NCBI RefSeq assembly: GCF_036195045.1
Contig: NZ_CP108100.1
Location: 2,790,001 to 2,854,000, forward strand
From: Streptomyces sp. NBC_00236
GTDB taxonomy: Bacteria > Actinomycetota > Actinomycetes > Streptomycetales > Streptomycetaceae
DNA: 64,000 nucleotides
Direction: 5' to 3'
Position numbers and translations under genes: made by a program. Shown in pieces: positions 15,427 through 25,708 of the stretch. The notes below the pieces were generated by a model that did no database searches, was not told the origin of the DNA, and saw only the letters and a list, made by a program, of their open reading frames with translations. Positions within the stretch are counted from its first letter, which is position 1, and every line of letters begins with the position of its first letter.

Positions 15427-18240
15427 GTGCTGGGCACCGCCTTCAGTCATGTCCGGCACAGAGCCGGGCGGAGTCTGGCGCTCGTCGCAGGAGTGCTGGC
15501 CGCGACGACCGGCTTCACGCTTCTGACGTCCACCGCCGAGACCTCGCAGCTGCGCACCACCGGAACCGTGAACGACAACTTCCGCGGCGCCTACGACATC
15601 CTGGTCCGGCCCGCGGGATCGCACAGCGAGCAGGAGAGCGGTCAGGGGCTGGTGCGGCCCAACTTCCTGTCCGGGCAGTTCGGCGGGATCACCCGGGGCC
15701 AGCAGGACCGGATCGCGCGGATGACGGGTGTGGAGGTCGCCGCGCCGGTCGCCATGGTCGGGTACGTCCTCGCCAACAGCAGGGCCGCCGTCGACGTCAC
15801 GGAGCAGGTGGACCGCGCCCGTACCCAGCAGCTGATCACCGTGAAGCCGACCTGGCACACCGACCGCGGACTCAGCACGCTCGACGACGACCTGCCCAAC
15901 TACGTCTACGTGACGAGGAACAAGGTCGTGTGGCCCGAATCCCACATCGACCTGGCGAGGGAGCGGTCGGACCCCTCCTGGCATTCCCCGCCCCCCTCCT
16001 ACCCCAACGGGTTCGACACCAGGAAGGCGCTGGCCGTCTGCGACAACCCGGGACAGTCCCTGCCGCCCCTGGAGGTGATGCCGGACGGCCGTTCCGTGCC
16101 GGTCTGCGCCACTGATGTCTCCCTGTCGCAGTCCGCGAGCAGCCGCGGCCACCTGGAGGCCGTCCACCTGGCCGGCGACGGGTCCTTCCGGACGGAGTGG
16201 GAGACGTCGCCCCGGCTGACCGTGGACATCTCCTGGCCGGTCTCCATGCTGCTCGCGGCGATCGACCCGGGGCAGGAGGCGAAGCTGGTCGGGCTGGACA
16301 AGGCGCTCGTGTCCGGCCGCTACCTGCGGCAGACGGAGACCGTGGCCGACCGGGCCGCGGACTCCGGGCGGAGCCGGTCGGTACCCCTGCTGATGTCCAC
16401 CGAGCCGCAGGTCGACGAGCAGCTCTCGGTCGCCGTCTCCCGCTCGCCCGACGGGCCGGTCCCTCTCGCCGGCCTGGCCCGCCGGGCCCTCGACACGGCG
16501 ATCGAAGAGCAGCGCGGAGCCCGCGTCGCCGACCGCTCCTACTCCGTCGACAAGGTCTACGGGACGGACCGCAGGGGCGCCGACCTGTACCGGATCATCC
16601 AGTCCGGAGCGCCCTCCTACCGGGCCGCCGCGGACGGCAGCCTGACTCCGCGGACGGTCCCGGCCGACCTCGACGAGCTGTGGGCCAACAGCAACCACAC
16701 CGGGTGGCCCACCCCGTGGCTGGCGCGGGACAGCAAACAGCGGCCGCTCACCCGCGTACCCGAGTACCAGGCGCCCGACTTCCGGTCCGGCGCCTGGATG
16801 GGGGACGGGCTGGCTGTGGGGACGTACGACCCGAAGCGGCTGACCGAGTTCTCGGCCCTGTCCGAGGTCCCGATGGAGACGTACCAGCCGGTCGAGGCGA
16901 CCGGGGCCGACGCCACCGCGCGCACGCTGCTGGGCGGCCGGGCGCTGATGCCGAACTCCAACCCCGGCGGCTACCTCGCCACCCCGCCCCAGCTCCTCAC
17001 CACGCTCGCCGCACTCCCCCGCGTCCTGGATCCCGCCTCGGAACAGGCCGCGGCGCCCATCTCCGCGATCCGGGTCCGCGTCGACGGCGTCACCGGGACC
17101 GACGCGCAGTCCCGCGAGCGCGTACGTCTCGTCGCCGAGCGGATCGGCAAGGAGACCGGGCTCGGTGTCGACCTCACCATGGGATCCTCCCCCGCTCCCC
17201 GTACCGTCCACCTGCCGGCGGGCGACTACGGGCGCCCGGCACTGGCCCTGTCCGAGGGCTGGTCGCGCAAGGGCGTCGCCGCGCGCATCGTCGAGGCGTC
17301 CGACCGCAAGAGCCTGCTGCTGTTCGGGCTCGTCCTCGGGGTCTGCGCCCTCTTCCTCGTCAACTCCGCGTCCGCCGCCGTCCGTGACCGCCGGCGCGAA
17401 CTCGCGGTGCTGGCCTGCCTGGGCTGGTCCCGCTCCCGGGTCACCTCGCTCGTCATCGGTGAGACCGCTCTGCTCGGTACCGTCGCGGGGGTCCTCGGCG
17501 CGCTCCTGTCCCTGCTGCTCGCCGGGCCGGCCGGCCTCGGCGTCTCGCCCCTGCGGGCTGCCGCGGCCGTGCCCATCGCGCTCGTCCTGTCCGTCCTCGC
17601 CGCGGCCGTGCCCGCGCTGCGCGCTTCGGCGGGGCACCCGGCCACGAGCCTGCGCCCGGCGGTCCGCGCGGCCCGGCGTCCGCGCCGGCACCGCACCGTC
17701 GCCGGTCTGGCCCGCGCCAACCTGGCCCGGGTGCCGGGCCGGACGCTGCTGGGCGCGGCGGCTCTCGCCGTCGGGGTCGCGGCGGTCACCGCGGTCGCCG
17801 CCATCCTCTGGTCGTTCGAGGACGATGTCGTCGGCACGGTGATGGGCGACGCCATCGCGCTCGAGGCCCGCGGCGTCGACATCGCCGCCGCCGCCGGTAC
17901 CGCCCTGCTCGGCGCGTTCGCCGCCGCCGACGTCATCTACCTCGGCGTCCGCGAACGGGCCGCCGAGTTCGCCGTACTGCAGGCCACCGGCTGGTCGGAC
18001 GGCGAACTCACCCGGCTCGTCCTGACCGAGGGCGCCGTTCTCGGGGCCCTCGGCGCCACCGCCGGGGCCGCCACCGGGACCGGCCTCATCGCCTGGCTCA
18101 CCGGCACCGTCACCGCGGCCCTCGTCACCACCGCGCTGCTCGCCGCCGCGGCCGGGGTCGCCCTCGCCGCCGCGGCCTCGCTCGTCCCCGCGGTGATGCT
18201 CACCCGGAGCCCCACCAGCGTGCTCCTCCAGGAGGAATAG
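15427..18240 (+). CDS. FtsX/MacB-type ABC permease with large extracellular domain
   Basis: GTG 15427 follows CGAGGGGGA and gives 937 residues. One membrane helix near the N terminus (about 15-35) is followed by roughly 590 residues of mostly polar, presumably extracellular sequence. A first FtsX unit follows (LLLFGLVLGVCALFLVN, RRRELAVLACLGWSRSRV), then a second (about 760-937, with RERAAEFAVLQATGWSDGEL). It pairs with the ATPase 6 bases downstream. Such permease-ATPase pairs typically act in mechanotransmission, antimicrobial peptide resistance or release of substances outside the membrane. Following the peptide gene, it may give self-immunity, by analogy with bacteriocin loci such as lactococcin 972; this is inference. 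The frame opposite it is a composition artefact. Confidence 0.9.
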   Translation: MLGTAFSHVRHRAGRSLALVAGVLAATTGFTLLTSTAETSQLRTTGTVNDNFRGAYDILVRPAGSHSEQESGQGLVRPNFLSGQFGGITRGQQDRIARMTGVEVAAPVAMVGYVLANSRAAVDVTEQVDRARTQQLITVKPTWHTDRGLSTLDDDLPNYVYVTRNKVVWPESHIDLARERSDPSWHSPPPSYPNGFDTRKALAVCDNPGQSLPPLEVMPDGRSVPVCATDVSLSQSASSRGHLEAVHLAGDGSFRTEWETSPRLTVDISWPVSMLLAAIDPGQEAKLVGLDKALVSGRYLRQTETVADRAADSGRSRSVPLLMSTEPQVDEQLSVAVSRSPDGPVPLAGLARRALDTAIEEQRGARVADRSYSVDKVYGTDRRGADLYRIIQSGAPSYRAAADGSLTPRTVPADLDELWANSNHTGWPTPWLARDSKQRPLTRVPEYQAPDFRSGAWMGDGLAVGTYDPKRLTEFSALSEVPMETYQPVEATGADATARTLLGGRALMPNSNPGGYLATPPQLLTTLAALPRVLDPASEQAAAPISAIRVRVDGVTGTDAQSRERVRLVAERIGKETGLGVDLTMGSSPAPRTVHLPAGDYGRPALALSEGWSRKGVAARIVEASDRKSLLLFGLVLGVCALFLVNSASAAVRDRRRELAVLACLGWSRSRVTSLVIGETALLGTVAGVLGALLSLLLAGPAGLGVSPLRAAAAVPIALVLSVLAAAVPALRASAGHPATSLRPAVRAARRPRRHRTVAGLARANLARVPGRTLLGAAALAVGVAAVTAVAAILWSFEDDVVGTVMGDAIALEARGVDIAAAAGTALLGAFAAADVIYLGVRERAAEFAVLQATGWSDGELTRLVLTEGAVLGALGATAGAATGTGLIAWLTGTVTAALVTTALLAAAAGVALAAAASLVPAVMLTRSPTSVLLQEE

Positions 18241-18246
18241 GAAGCC

Positions 18247-18969
<723 letters not shown>

Positions 18970-18975
18970 CGACGC

Positions 18976-19035
18976 CCCGGGAGGGGCCGGCGCGGGAGGG
19001 GCCGGCGCGGGAGGGGCCGGCGCGGGAGGGGCCGG
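18976..19035. repeat. 15-bp tandem repeat, four copies, potential G-quadruplex
   Basis: Four adjacent units of CGCGGGAGGGGCCGG (the first with one mismatch) directly follow the ATPase gene. Each unit holds GGG and GGGG tracts, so the plus strand could fold as a G-quadruplex. It may act as a transcript 3' boundary. The bases from 19036 to 19200 show nothing else. Confidence 0.85.
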
Positions 19036-19200
19036 ATGCCGGGGTGCGGAGCGTCCGTCCCCGGCCCACGACCCCTCCCACCCGGACGGGCCGTGGGCCC
19101 GGCCGAGGTTGTCGGCTGCCACGGTCCCTGCGCCCCGGTCGGGAACCGCCGCCGCACACCGGCCGAGCCGCAGCGTCGGTTCCTGCGGCGCCGGCCGGTC

Positions 19201-20040
19201 TCAGCGGAACGCCGCCACGTTGCGGGCCGCCCAGTCGGCGAAGGTGTGCGCGCGGCGACCGAGGATCTGCTCGACGTCCGGGCTGATGCGCAGCTCGGCC
19301 GGGCTCGGGGAGCCGATGATGTCCAGGGTGTCGTCGGCGAGCTCCCCCGGCATGCTCAGGGACATGGCGGCCTTGGCCTCGGCACGGGTGAGCTCGTGGA
19401 ACGCCACCGGCGAGCCCAGCGCGGCGGCGATGTCCGCCGTCTGCTGACGCGGGGTGATCACCTCCGGGCCGGTCAGCTCGTAGGCGCCGCCGATGTGCCG
19501 GTCGTCCAGCAGGCAGGCCGCCGCGACCTCGGCGATGTCCACCGGGTCGATGACCGGCACCCCGATGTCGCCGAAGGGGGCGGCGACCACCTGGTGCGTG
19601 CGGACGGACTCGGCCCACCACAGGGCGTTGGAGGCGAAGCCGCCCGGCCGCAGGATGGACCACTCCAGGCCGGACTCCCGCAGGGTGTCCTCCAGTTCGC
19701 GCATTGCGATCCGCGTGGAGCCGAAGGGCCTGGTCACCACGCCGAGCGTGGAGAGCAGGACGACCCGCCGGACTCCGGCGGCCGCTGCTTCGCCGATGAT
19801 GTCGGCGGGACTGGCTCCAGCGGCGTGCAGGTCGCCGGAGAGCAACAGGAACAACGCCTCCGCCCCGTCCAGCGCGGGCTTGAGGCCGGCCGGCTCGGCC
19901 AGGTCGGCCACCACGTGACGGACGCCGTCCGGCACCGCCGCCGTGTGCCGTGACACGGCCGTCACCTCTCGGCCCGCCCCGGCCAGCGCCTGCGTCAACG
20001 GCCGGCCGATGTTTCCCGTAGCCCCGGTCACCACGATCAT
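19201..20040 (-). CDS. NmrA-like NAD(P)-binding protein (atypical SDR)
   Basis: The 279-residue protein begins MIVVTGATGNIGRPLTQALA, the G-x2-G-x2-G dinucleotide-binding loop of the NmrA/SDR_a5 group. It continues with VVLLSTLGVV and a substrate half that includes LEWSILRPGGFASNAL. The classic YxxxK catalytic pair of SDR dehydrogenases is not evident, as in NmrA and quinone-oxidoreductase-like members. It may be a redox sensor or a quinone/NADPH reductase. It diverges from an HxlR regulator gene 93 bases away, a frequent pairing in which the regulator controls the oxidoreductase. Confidence 0.87.
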   Translation of the reverse strand: MIVVTGATGNIGRPLTQALAGAGREVTAVSRHTAAVPDGVRHVVADLAEPAGLKPALDGAEALFLLLSGDLHAAGASPADIIGEAAAAGVRRVVLLSTLGVVTRPFGSTRIAMRELEDTLRESGLEWSILRPGGFASNALWWAESVRTHQVVAAPFGDIGVPVIDPVDIAEVAAACLLDDRHIGGAYELTGPEVITPRQQTADIAAALGSPVAFHELTRAEAKAAMSLSMPGELADDTLDIIGSPSPAELRISPDVEQILGRRAHTFADWAARNVAAFR

Positions 20041-20093
20041 GGTCTGCTCCTTCGTCGGTTGCCCTTTGTTGCCTGCACGCTAGGAGCACGGAC

Positions 20094-20125
20094 TAACTTT
20101 TGGTAAGGACATACCTTTGGGTAAG
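20094..20125. promoter_or_regulatory. putative HxlR operator in the divergent promoter
   Basis: This AT-rich island between the divergent genes has GGTAAGGACATACC (20102-20115), an imperfect dyad. It also contains the direct repeats TTTTGGTAAG (20098-20107) and CTTTGGGTAAG (20115-20125). Its position just upstream of the HxlR gene start suggests autoregulation and control of the neighbour. Confidence 0.5.
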
Positions 20126-20133
20126 CTCATGCC

Positions 20134-20505
20134 ATGACGGGAAGCGTGCAGGACAGGCAGGCCGAGGCGGGGACGCCGTATGACGTGTTTCACACCGACT
20201 GCCCCGCGCGGAACGTGATCGACCACGTGACCAGCAGGTGGGGCGTCTGGGTGCTGATCTCCTTGCGCGGCAACAGCCTTCGGTTCTACGAGCTGCGCCG
20301 GAGCATCCAGGGCATCAGCGAGAAGATGCTCGCCCAGACGCTGCGGGCACTGGTCGAGGACGGCCTGGTCTGGAGAGAGGTCGAGCCGACGACGCCGCCC
20401 CAGGTCACCTACGGGCTGACCGAGTTCGGCCGGGACGTCGGCGAGCCGCTGACGGACCTGTTCGACCTGGTCACACAGCGGCTGTCGCCGGGCAGCGCGG
20501 CGTAA
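20134..20505 (+). CDS. HxlR family transcriptional regulator
   Basis: The 123-residue protein is a single winged-helix domain of the HxlR/DUF24 group. It has the conserved redox-prone Cys in HTDCPARNVIDHVTSRWGVWVL, the recognition region RFYELRRSIQGISEKMLAQTLRAL and wing VTYGLTEFGRD. These dimeric factors sense reactive electrophiles, quinones or aldehydes and control a divergent oxidoreductase. ATG 20134 has only a weak ribosome site. The gap to 20686 (181 bases) is empty. Confidence 0.93.
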   Translation: MTGSVQDRQAEAGTPYDVFHTDCPARNVIDHVTSRWGVWVLISLRGNSLRFYELRRSIQGISEKMLAQTLRALVEDGLVWREVEPTTPPQVTYGLTEFGRDVGEPLTDLFDLVTQRLSPGSAA

Positions 20506-20686
20506 CCCGGAACGGGCGAGGGGAGCCGGAACGGCCCGCTCCCGGCCCTTCCTCGCTCCGCCGGCGCGGCGGCGGGCATCGGACGCCGACTACCCGGCCG
20601 TGGCGCGCCTCGCGAAGCTCATCGACCACGCCGCGCAGCCGCGGCAGGCCGGCAGGCGGAGGCTGGGCAGCGTACCCATGGCGTCC

Positions 20687-21718
20687 TCACGACGAGTCCC
20701 GGACCACCAGTTCGGTCGGCAGCACGATCTGCGGACGCTCGGTGTTCTCGCCCGCGATCTGCTCCAGCAGCACCCGGGTCATCGCCCGGCCCATCTCCTC
20801 GATCGGCTGGCGCACGCTCGTCAGCGCCGGGTCCATGTGACGGGCCACGGCCGAGTCGTCGAAGCCGATGAGGGCCACGTCGTCCGGGATGCGCCGGCCT
20901 GCCTCGCGCAGCACCTGGCGGGCGCCCGCGGCCATCAGGTCGGACGCGGCGAAGACCGCGTCCACGTCCGGGCGGCGTTCGAGCAGTTCGCGCATGGCCC
21001 GGACACCACCCTCCTCGGAGAAGTCGGCCGGGGCGATCAGCCGTTCGTCGGGTTCGTGGCCCGCGTCGGCGAGGGCCTTGCGGTAGCCGTCGAGGCGCCG
21101 CTGGGAGGCGTAGACGTCCAGGCGGCCGGTGATGGTCGCGATGGAGCGGCGGCCCCGGGAGACGAGGTGCTCGACGGCACCGCGGGCGCCCTCGAAGTTG
21201 TCCGAGTCGACCGAGGGCAGCGGCTCCGTGGCGGACCTGCGGCCGTTCATGACCGCGGGCATGCCGAGTTGTTCCAGCAGATCGGGCAGCGGGTCGTCGG
21301 CGTGCACGGAGACCAGCAGGACGCCGTCCACCCGGTGCGCGGTGAGGTACTGGGCGAGTCTTCGGCGTTCCCGGTCGCTGCCGACGAGGGTGAGCAGCAG
21401 CTGCATCTCGGTGTCGGCGAGGGCCGCGCCCACGCCGCGGACGATGTCGGAGAAGTAGGGCTCCCCGAAGAAGCGGCTCTCCGACTCGGGAACGACGAGC
21501 GCGATGGCGTCCGTCCGGTTTCCGGCCAGGGCGCGGGCCGCCCGGTTGGGTACGTACCCGAGCTCGGCGACGGCCGCCTCCACCGCCTCGCGCGTGTGCG
21601 CGCTGACCCGGGGTGAACCGTTGATGACCCGCGAGGCGGTGCCGCGCCCCACCCCCGCCCGTGCCGCGACCTCTTCGAGCGTGGGCCGGCCCCCGCTCCG
21701 TACTCGCGCTGCCGTCAT
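20687..21718 (-). CDS. cebR: CebR, LacI-family repressor of cello-oligosaccharide genes
   Basis: The 343-residue protein has an N-terminal LacI helix-turn-helix (PTLEEVAARAGVGRGTASRVINGSPRVSAHTR) with the hinge helix YVPNRAARALAG, and a periplasmic-binding-like effector domain. CebR represses the cebEFG-bglC operon and is released by cellobiose. The next genes upstream on the same strand are bglC and cebGFE, the order found in S. griseus, S. scabiei and S. coelicolor. Three copies of the known CebR palindrome TGGGAGCGCTCCCA lie in this block, one 113 bases upstream of this start, suggesting autoregulation. Confidence 0.93.
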   Translation of the reverse strand: MTAARVRSGGRPTLEEVAARAGVGRGTASRVINGSPRVSAHTREAVEAAVAELGYVPNRAARALAGNRTDAIALVVPESESRFFGEPYFSDIVRGVGAALADTEMQLLLTLVGSDRERRRLAQYLTAHRVDGVLLVSVHADDPLPDLLEQLGMPAVMNGRRSATEPLPSVDSDNFEGARGAVEHLVSRGRRSIATITGRLDVYASQRRLDGYRKALADAGHEPDERLIAPADFSEEGGVRAMRELLERRPDVDAVFAASDLMAAGARQVLREAGRRIPDDVALIGFDDSAVARHMDPALTSVRQPIEEMGRAMTRVLLEQIAGENTERPQIVLPTELVVRDSS

Positions 21719-21830
21719 GGCTGCCTCCCGTTCGCGGTCAATTTCTCACAGTCGGATAACCAAACCAAGTCCTGGTGTTGGCTCCCTTGACACTCAACGG
21801 GACCGGCCCGCCGTTCCACGGACAAGATCG

Positions 21831-21844
21831 TGGGAGCGCTCCCA
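21831..21844. promoter_or_regulatory. CebR operator upstream of cebR
   Basis: TGGGAGCGCTCCCA is a perfect 14-bp palindrome identical to the known CebR box. It lies between the bglC stop and cebR, so it can control cebR transcription and perhaps read-through from bglC. Confidence 0.92.
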
Positions 21845-21967
21845 CTCTACGCGCGTGGTCAACGGGGCCGCGCAGGTCCCGGGGGCCGACGGAGAAAACG
21901 GCCGCGCACACGACTGGGACCCGGCATGGAGCCGGGTCCCAGAGGTGGCGCGAGGATCAGGAAAGGA

Positions 21968-23428
21968 TCAGGAAAGGCCCGCCTCCGGCAGGGCGTGACG
22001 CCGGATCACATCGGAGTACCAGTGGGCACTCGCCTTGGGGATGCGGCGCTGGGAGGCGTAGTCGACGTACACGGTGCCGAAGCGCTTCGAATAGCCGTAC
22101 GCCCACTCGAAGTTGTCCATCAGCGACCACAGGAAGTAGCCGCGGACGTCCGCGCCGTCGGCCACCGCACGCTGCACGGCGTCGAGGTGACCGTGCAGGT
22201 AGGCGATCCGCTCGGGGTCCTCCACCCGGCCCTCGGGCGAGACGTAGTCGTCGAAGGCGGCGCCGTTCTCCGTGACCATCAGCGGCAGTCCGGGGTGGTC
22301 ACGGCTGACGTCCATGAGCAGGTTGTAGAGCCCGTTGGGGTCGATCGACCAGTTCATCGCGGTGCGCGCCTTGCCCTCGGGGAGGTGGAAGGCGACGTGC
22401 TCGGAGCCGGGCCACGGGGAGAACTCGCTGGCGCCGTGGACATCGTTGCCACTGCCGCTTTCGCCCTTCTCCGGCGTGGAGACCAGCGTCGGCGTGTAGT
22501 AGTTGATACCCAGGACGTCGACCGGACGGGAGATGGCGGCCAGGTCACCGTCCTGGACCAGCTTCGACCAGTCCACCAGGTGCGCGGTGTCGGCGAGCAG
22601 GTCCTCGGGGTACTCGCCGCGCAGCATCGGACCGGTGAAGATCCGGTTGCCGACCGCGTCGATCCGGCGGGCGGCGTCCGCGTCGGCCGCGCTCGCGGTC
22701 AGCGGGCGGACCTGGTGGAGGTTGAGGGTGACCGAGGTCTGCGCGCCAGCGGGGAGTTGATCGCGCAGAACCTCGATCGCCCGGCCATGGGCGAGGTTGA
22801 GGTGGTGGGCCGCCCTCAGGGCGGAGGCGGGCTCGGTGCGGCCGGGAGCGTGCACACCGGAGCCGTATCCGAGGAAGGCCGAGCACCACGGCTCGTTGAA
22901 GGTGGTCCAGGTCGTGACGCGGTCACCGAGCGCGCCCGCCATGATGGCGGTGTAGTCGGCGAACCGGTCGGTGGTGACCCGCTGGGGCCAGCCGCCGGCG
23001 TCCTCCAGCTCCTGGGGCAGGTCCCAGTGGTAGAGGGTCGCGACGGGGGCGATGCCCGCTTCGAGCAGCTCGTCGACGAGCTTGCGGTAGAAGTCCAGAC
23101 CGCGCTCGACGGCGGGGCCGCGGCCGGTGGGCTGCACCCGGGACCAGGAGATGGAGAAGCGGTACGCCTTCAGACCCAGCTGCTTCATCAGCGCCACGTC
23201 GTCGCGGAAGCGGTGGTAGTGATCGGCCGCGATGTCACCGGTGTCACCGTTGTGGACCTTGCCGGGGGTGTGGCTGAAGGTGTCCCAGATGGAAGGGGTG
23301 CGGCCGTCCTCGGCTGCGGCGCCCTCGACCTGGTAGGCGGCGGTGGCCGCTCCCCAGACGAAGCCCGTGGGGAATCGCGTTGCCTCGGGCGCCTGCTTCG
23401 GGGCGATGTCGGGTCGTACGGCAGTCAT
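21968..23428 (-). CDS. bglC: GH1 beta-glucosidase
   Basis: The 486-residue cytoplasmic enzyme splits cellobiose and cello-oligosaccharides imported by CebEFG into glucose. GH1 markers are complete: [18 protein letters not shown] at the N terminus, acid/base Glu179 in TFNEP, nucleophile Glu387 in TENG and WSLMDNFEW near the end. There is no signal peptide. ATG 23428 has its GGGAG ribosome site 9 bases upstream, and that site lies inside a CebR operator. It is the last gene of cebE-cebF-cebG-bglC. Confidence 0.96.
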   Translation of the reverse strand: MTAVRPDIAPKQAPEATRFPTGFVWGAATAAYQVEGAAAEDGRTPSIWDTFSHTPGKVHNGDTGDIAADHYHRFRDDVALMKQLGLKAYRFSISWSRVQPTGRGPAVERGLDFYRKLVDELLEAGIAPVATLYHWDLPQELEDAGGWPQRVTTDRFADYTAIMAGALGDRVTTWTTFNEPWCSAFLGYGSGVHAPGRTEPASALRAAHHLNLAHGRAIEVLRDQLPAGAQTSVTLNLHQVRPLTASAADADAARRIDAVGNRIFTGPMLRGEYPEDLLADTAHLVDWSKLVQDGDLAAISRPVDVLGINYYTPTLVSTPEKGESGSGNDVHGASEFSPWPGSEHVAFHLPEGKARTAMNWSIDPNGLYNLLMDVSRDHPGLPLMVTENGAAFDDYVSPEGRVEDPERIAYLHGHLDAVQRAVADGADVRGYFLWSLMDNFEWAYGYSKRFGTVYVDYASQRRIPKASAHWYSDVIRRHALPEAGLS

Positions 23429-23429
23429 G

Positions 23430-23443
23430 CGGGAGCGCTCCCA
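23430..23443. promoter_or_regulatory. CebR operator overlapping the bglC ribosome-binding site
   Basis: On the coding strand the sequence is TGGGAGCGCTCCCG, one mismatch from the CebR box. It ends 2 bases before the bglC ATG, and its GGGAG is the apparent Shine-Dalgarno sequence. Confidence 0.9.
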
Positions 23444-23555
23444 AGTGTGGACGGACAGGGGCGGGAAACAGGGGTGGAACTCCGGAGCCCGTACAGCCCG
23501 CGGTCAGGCACGGGCCGTACGGGAGTTCCGGGAAGACGAAGTGACCGCGGGAACG

Positions 23556-24476
23556 TCAGCCCTTGACGGCGCCGGACATGATCCCGCCGACGATCTGCTT
23601 GCCGAAGATCACGAACACCACGAGCAGCGGCAGCGTGCTGATCAGCGCGCCGGCCATCACGATGCTCTCGTCGGGGGTGTAGGAGGCCTTCAGTGAGCCG
23701 AGGGCCACCTGAAGCGTGGGGTTCTGCTGGGTCAGCGCGAGGTAGGGCCAGAAGAAGTCGTTCCACGCCTGGACGAAGGTGAGCATGCCCAGCACCATCA
23801 TCGCGGGGCGGGCCACCGGCAGCACGACGCTCCGCACGATACGGAAGTTGCTCGCACCGTCGATCTTGGCTGCCTCGATCAGCTCGTACGGCAGCGCCTC
23901 GATCAGGTACTGCCGCATGAAGAACACACCGAACGCGCTGACCAGGGTCGGGAAGATCACCGACTCCAGGCTTCCGCTCCAGCCGAGGTCGGCCATCATC
24001 ATGAACAGCGGGACGACGCTGAGCTGCGGCGGGATCGTCAGGGTCGCGATGACCGCGGTCATCAGCGCCCCGCGGCCGCGGAAGCGCATCTTGGCGAAGG
24101 CGTAGCCGGCCAGGGTGCAGAAGAAGAGCGTCGCCAGCGTGATGCAGCCGGAGACGATGAAGCTGTTGACGATCGCCTTGCCCAGGTGGGCCTGGTCCCA
24201 GGCGGCTTCGAGGTTGTGGAACAGCCGTCCGCCGGGCAGGAAGGGCGGGGTGGTGGCCAGAACTTCGTCCTGTGTGTGGGACGCGGCCACGAGGGTCCAG
24301 TACAGCGGCAGCAGCGAGCCGATGCCGACGACGGTCAGCGCGATGTAGGCGAAGGGACCGCCCTTCAACTGCTGTCCGGCACCGGGCTTGAAGCGGCTGG
24401 GGCGCTTCTGCGCGCGGTGCGCGGTGCGCACCGGGCGGACGGACCCCGAAACTTTGGTGGGGCTGGTGATGGTCAT
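23556..24476 (-). CDS. cebG: CebG, cello-oligosaccharide ABC transporter permease
   Basis: This 306-residue inner-membrane permease (MalG-like) has six hydrophobic segments after a basic 40-residue N terminus. The EAA loop region reads EAAKIDGASNFRIVRSVVLP, which contacts the ATPase. It starts at ATG 24476, 15 bases after the cebF stop. No ATPase gene is in the operon; in Streptomyces the shared MsiK ATPase energises CebEFG. Contextual assignment is strong because of bglC, cebR and CebR boxes. Confidence 0.93.
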   Translation of the reverse strand: MTITSPTKVSGSVRPVRTAHRAQKRPSRFKPGAGQQLKGGPFAYIALTVVGIGSLLPLYWTLVAASHTQDEVLATTPPFLPGGRLFHNLEAAWDQAHLGKAIVNSFIVSGCITLATLFFCTLAGYAFAKMRFRGRGALMTAVIATLTIPPQLSVVPLFMMMADLGWSGSLESVIFPTLVSAFGVFFMRQYLIEALPYELIEAAKIDGASNFRIVRSVVLPVARPAMMVLGMLTFVQAWNDFFWPYLALTQQNPTLQVALGSLKASYTPDESIVMAGALISTLPLLVVFVIFGKQIVGGIMSGAVKG

Positions 24477-24491
24477 GGATATCGCTCCCGG

Positions 24492-25481
24492 TCAGACCGC
24501 GGATTTGCGTACGAAGCGGCCGATGAGCCAGTTGACCGCGGCGATGAGCAGCAGGAGGGCGAGCATCGCCCAGGCCACTGCGGCGGCCGGGCCGAGATGC
24601 CCCAGTTTCCAGCCGTAGTTGAAGAGGTAGATGCTGAGGGTCTCGTACTGGTTCTCGCTGCCGCCGGTCGCGCCGAGGGCGCCGCCCTCCAGCAGCAGCG
24701 GCTCGCCGAACAGCTGCATCGAACCGATGGTCGAGATGACGATCGTGAACAGGATCGTGGGCCGCAGCGAGGGGATGGTCACCTTGAGGAACTGCTGCCA
24801 GCGCGAGGCGCCGTCGAGCGAGGCGGCCTCGTAGAGATCGCTCGGCACGGCCTGCATCGCGGCGAGGTAGATCAGGGTGTTGTAGCCGGTCCAGCGCCAG
24901 ATCACGATGATGGAGATGGCGATCTTGGACGTCCAGTGGCCGTTGGCCCAGTTGGTGTCACCGAAGCCGACGAACTCCAGCGCCCAGTTCAGCAGACCGC
25001 CGTCGGCCCGGAAGACCAGGGCGAAGACGAGCGCCGCGGAGGCCACCGAGGTGGCGTACGGGGTGAGGATCACCGTGCGCCAGAAGGTGCTGGCCCGGAG
25101 CTTGTAGTTCAGCAGGTGCGCCAGGCCCAGGGCCACGAGCAGCTGCGGGACCGTCGACATGACACCGATCAGGAAGGTGTTGGTGACGGCCGTCCAGAAC
25201 TCCGAGTCGTTCAGGATCTTGTCGAAGTTGTCCCAGCCGACCCATTCCATCTGGTCCAGGCCGGTCATCTCGACCCGGTGCAGGGCGATCCAGCCGGTGT
25301 AGATCAGCGGATAGAGCCCGAAGGCGCCGAAGACGAGGAAGAACGGGGCTATGTAGGCGTACGGCGACGCCTTGTCGTCGAACCGCCAGAGGCGGCTGCG
25401 CCACGTCTGCCGACGGTCGCTCACCGCCTTCTTCGGGGGTGGCGGGGCGTATGCGTCCCGGGTGGGAGTCGAGGTGGCCAC
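24492..25481 (-). CDS. cebF: CebF, cello-oligosaccharide ABC transporter permease
   Basis: A MalF-like permease of 329 residues from GTG 25481, which is preferred because AAGGA lies 9 bases upstream. The frame stays open 33 codons further but that part is Pro/Arg-rich and unlike the family. Six membrane helices and an EAA loop (EAASLDGASRWQQFLKVTIP) are visible. It forms the membrane channel with CebG. The 227-base gap to cebE carries no operator and is probably transcribed through. Confidence 0.93.
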   Translation of the reverse strand: MATSTPTRDAYAPPPPKKAVSDRRQTWRSRLWRFDDKASPYAYIAPFFLVFGAFGLYPLIYTGWIALHRVEMTGLDQMEWVGWDNFDKILNDSEFWTAVTNTFLIGVMSTVPQLLVALGLAHLLNYKLRASTFWRTVILTPYATSVASAALVFALVFRADGGLLNWALEFVGFGDTNWANGHWTSKIAISIIVIWRWTGYNTLIYLAAMQAVPSDLYEAASLDGASRWQQFLKVTIPSLRPTILFTIVISTIGSMQLFGEPLLLEGGALGATGGSENQYETLSIYLFNYGWKLGHLGPAAAVAWAMLALLLLIAAVNWLIGRFVRKSAV

Positions 25482-25708
25482 GGGCGGGAGTCCTTCCCTG
25501 GATTGCTTGGTTACCCGGGTACGGGGCCGGGCGGGACGGGCCGGGGCCGCCGGCGACAGGCGCGTGCGGTGGGCTTCCACGGGGCGGCCGGGAAGTCCCG
25601 GTCGCCCCGTGCAAGCCCTCCGTCAGGCTTGCCGTTCCTCGGCCCCGGGCCCCTGGGGTGGGGACACGCAGGTGCGGGCGGCCCGGGGGCCGCCCGCCGC
25701 TGCGAACG

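Noticed and set aside
20506..20686. Short frame between the HxlR and cebR genes
   Set aside because: No ribosome site, no recognisable domain, and the frame runs into the antisense of cebR.
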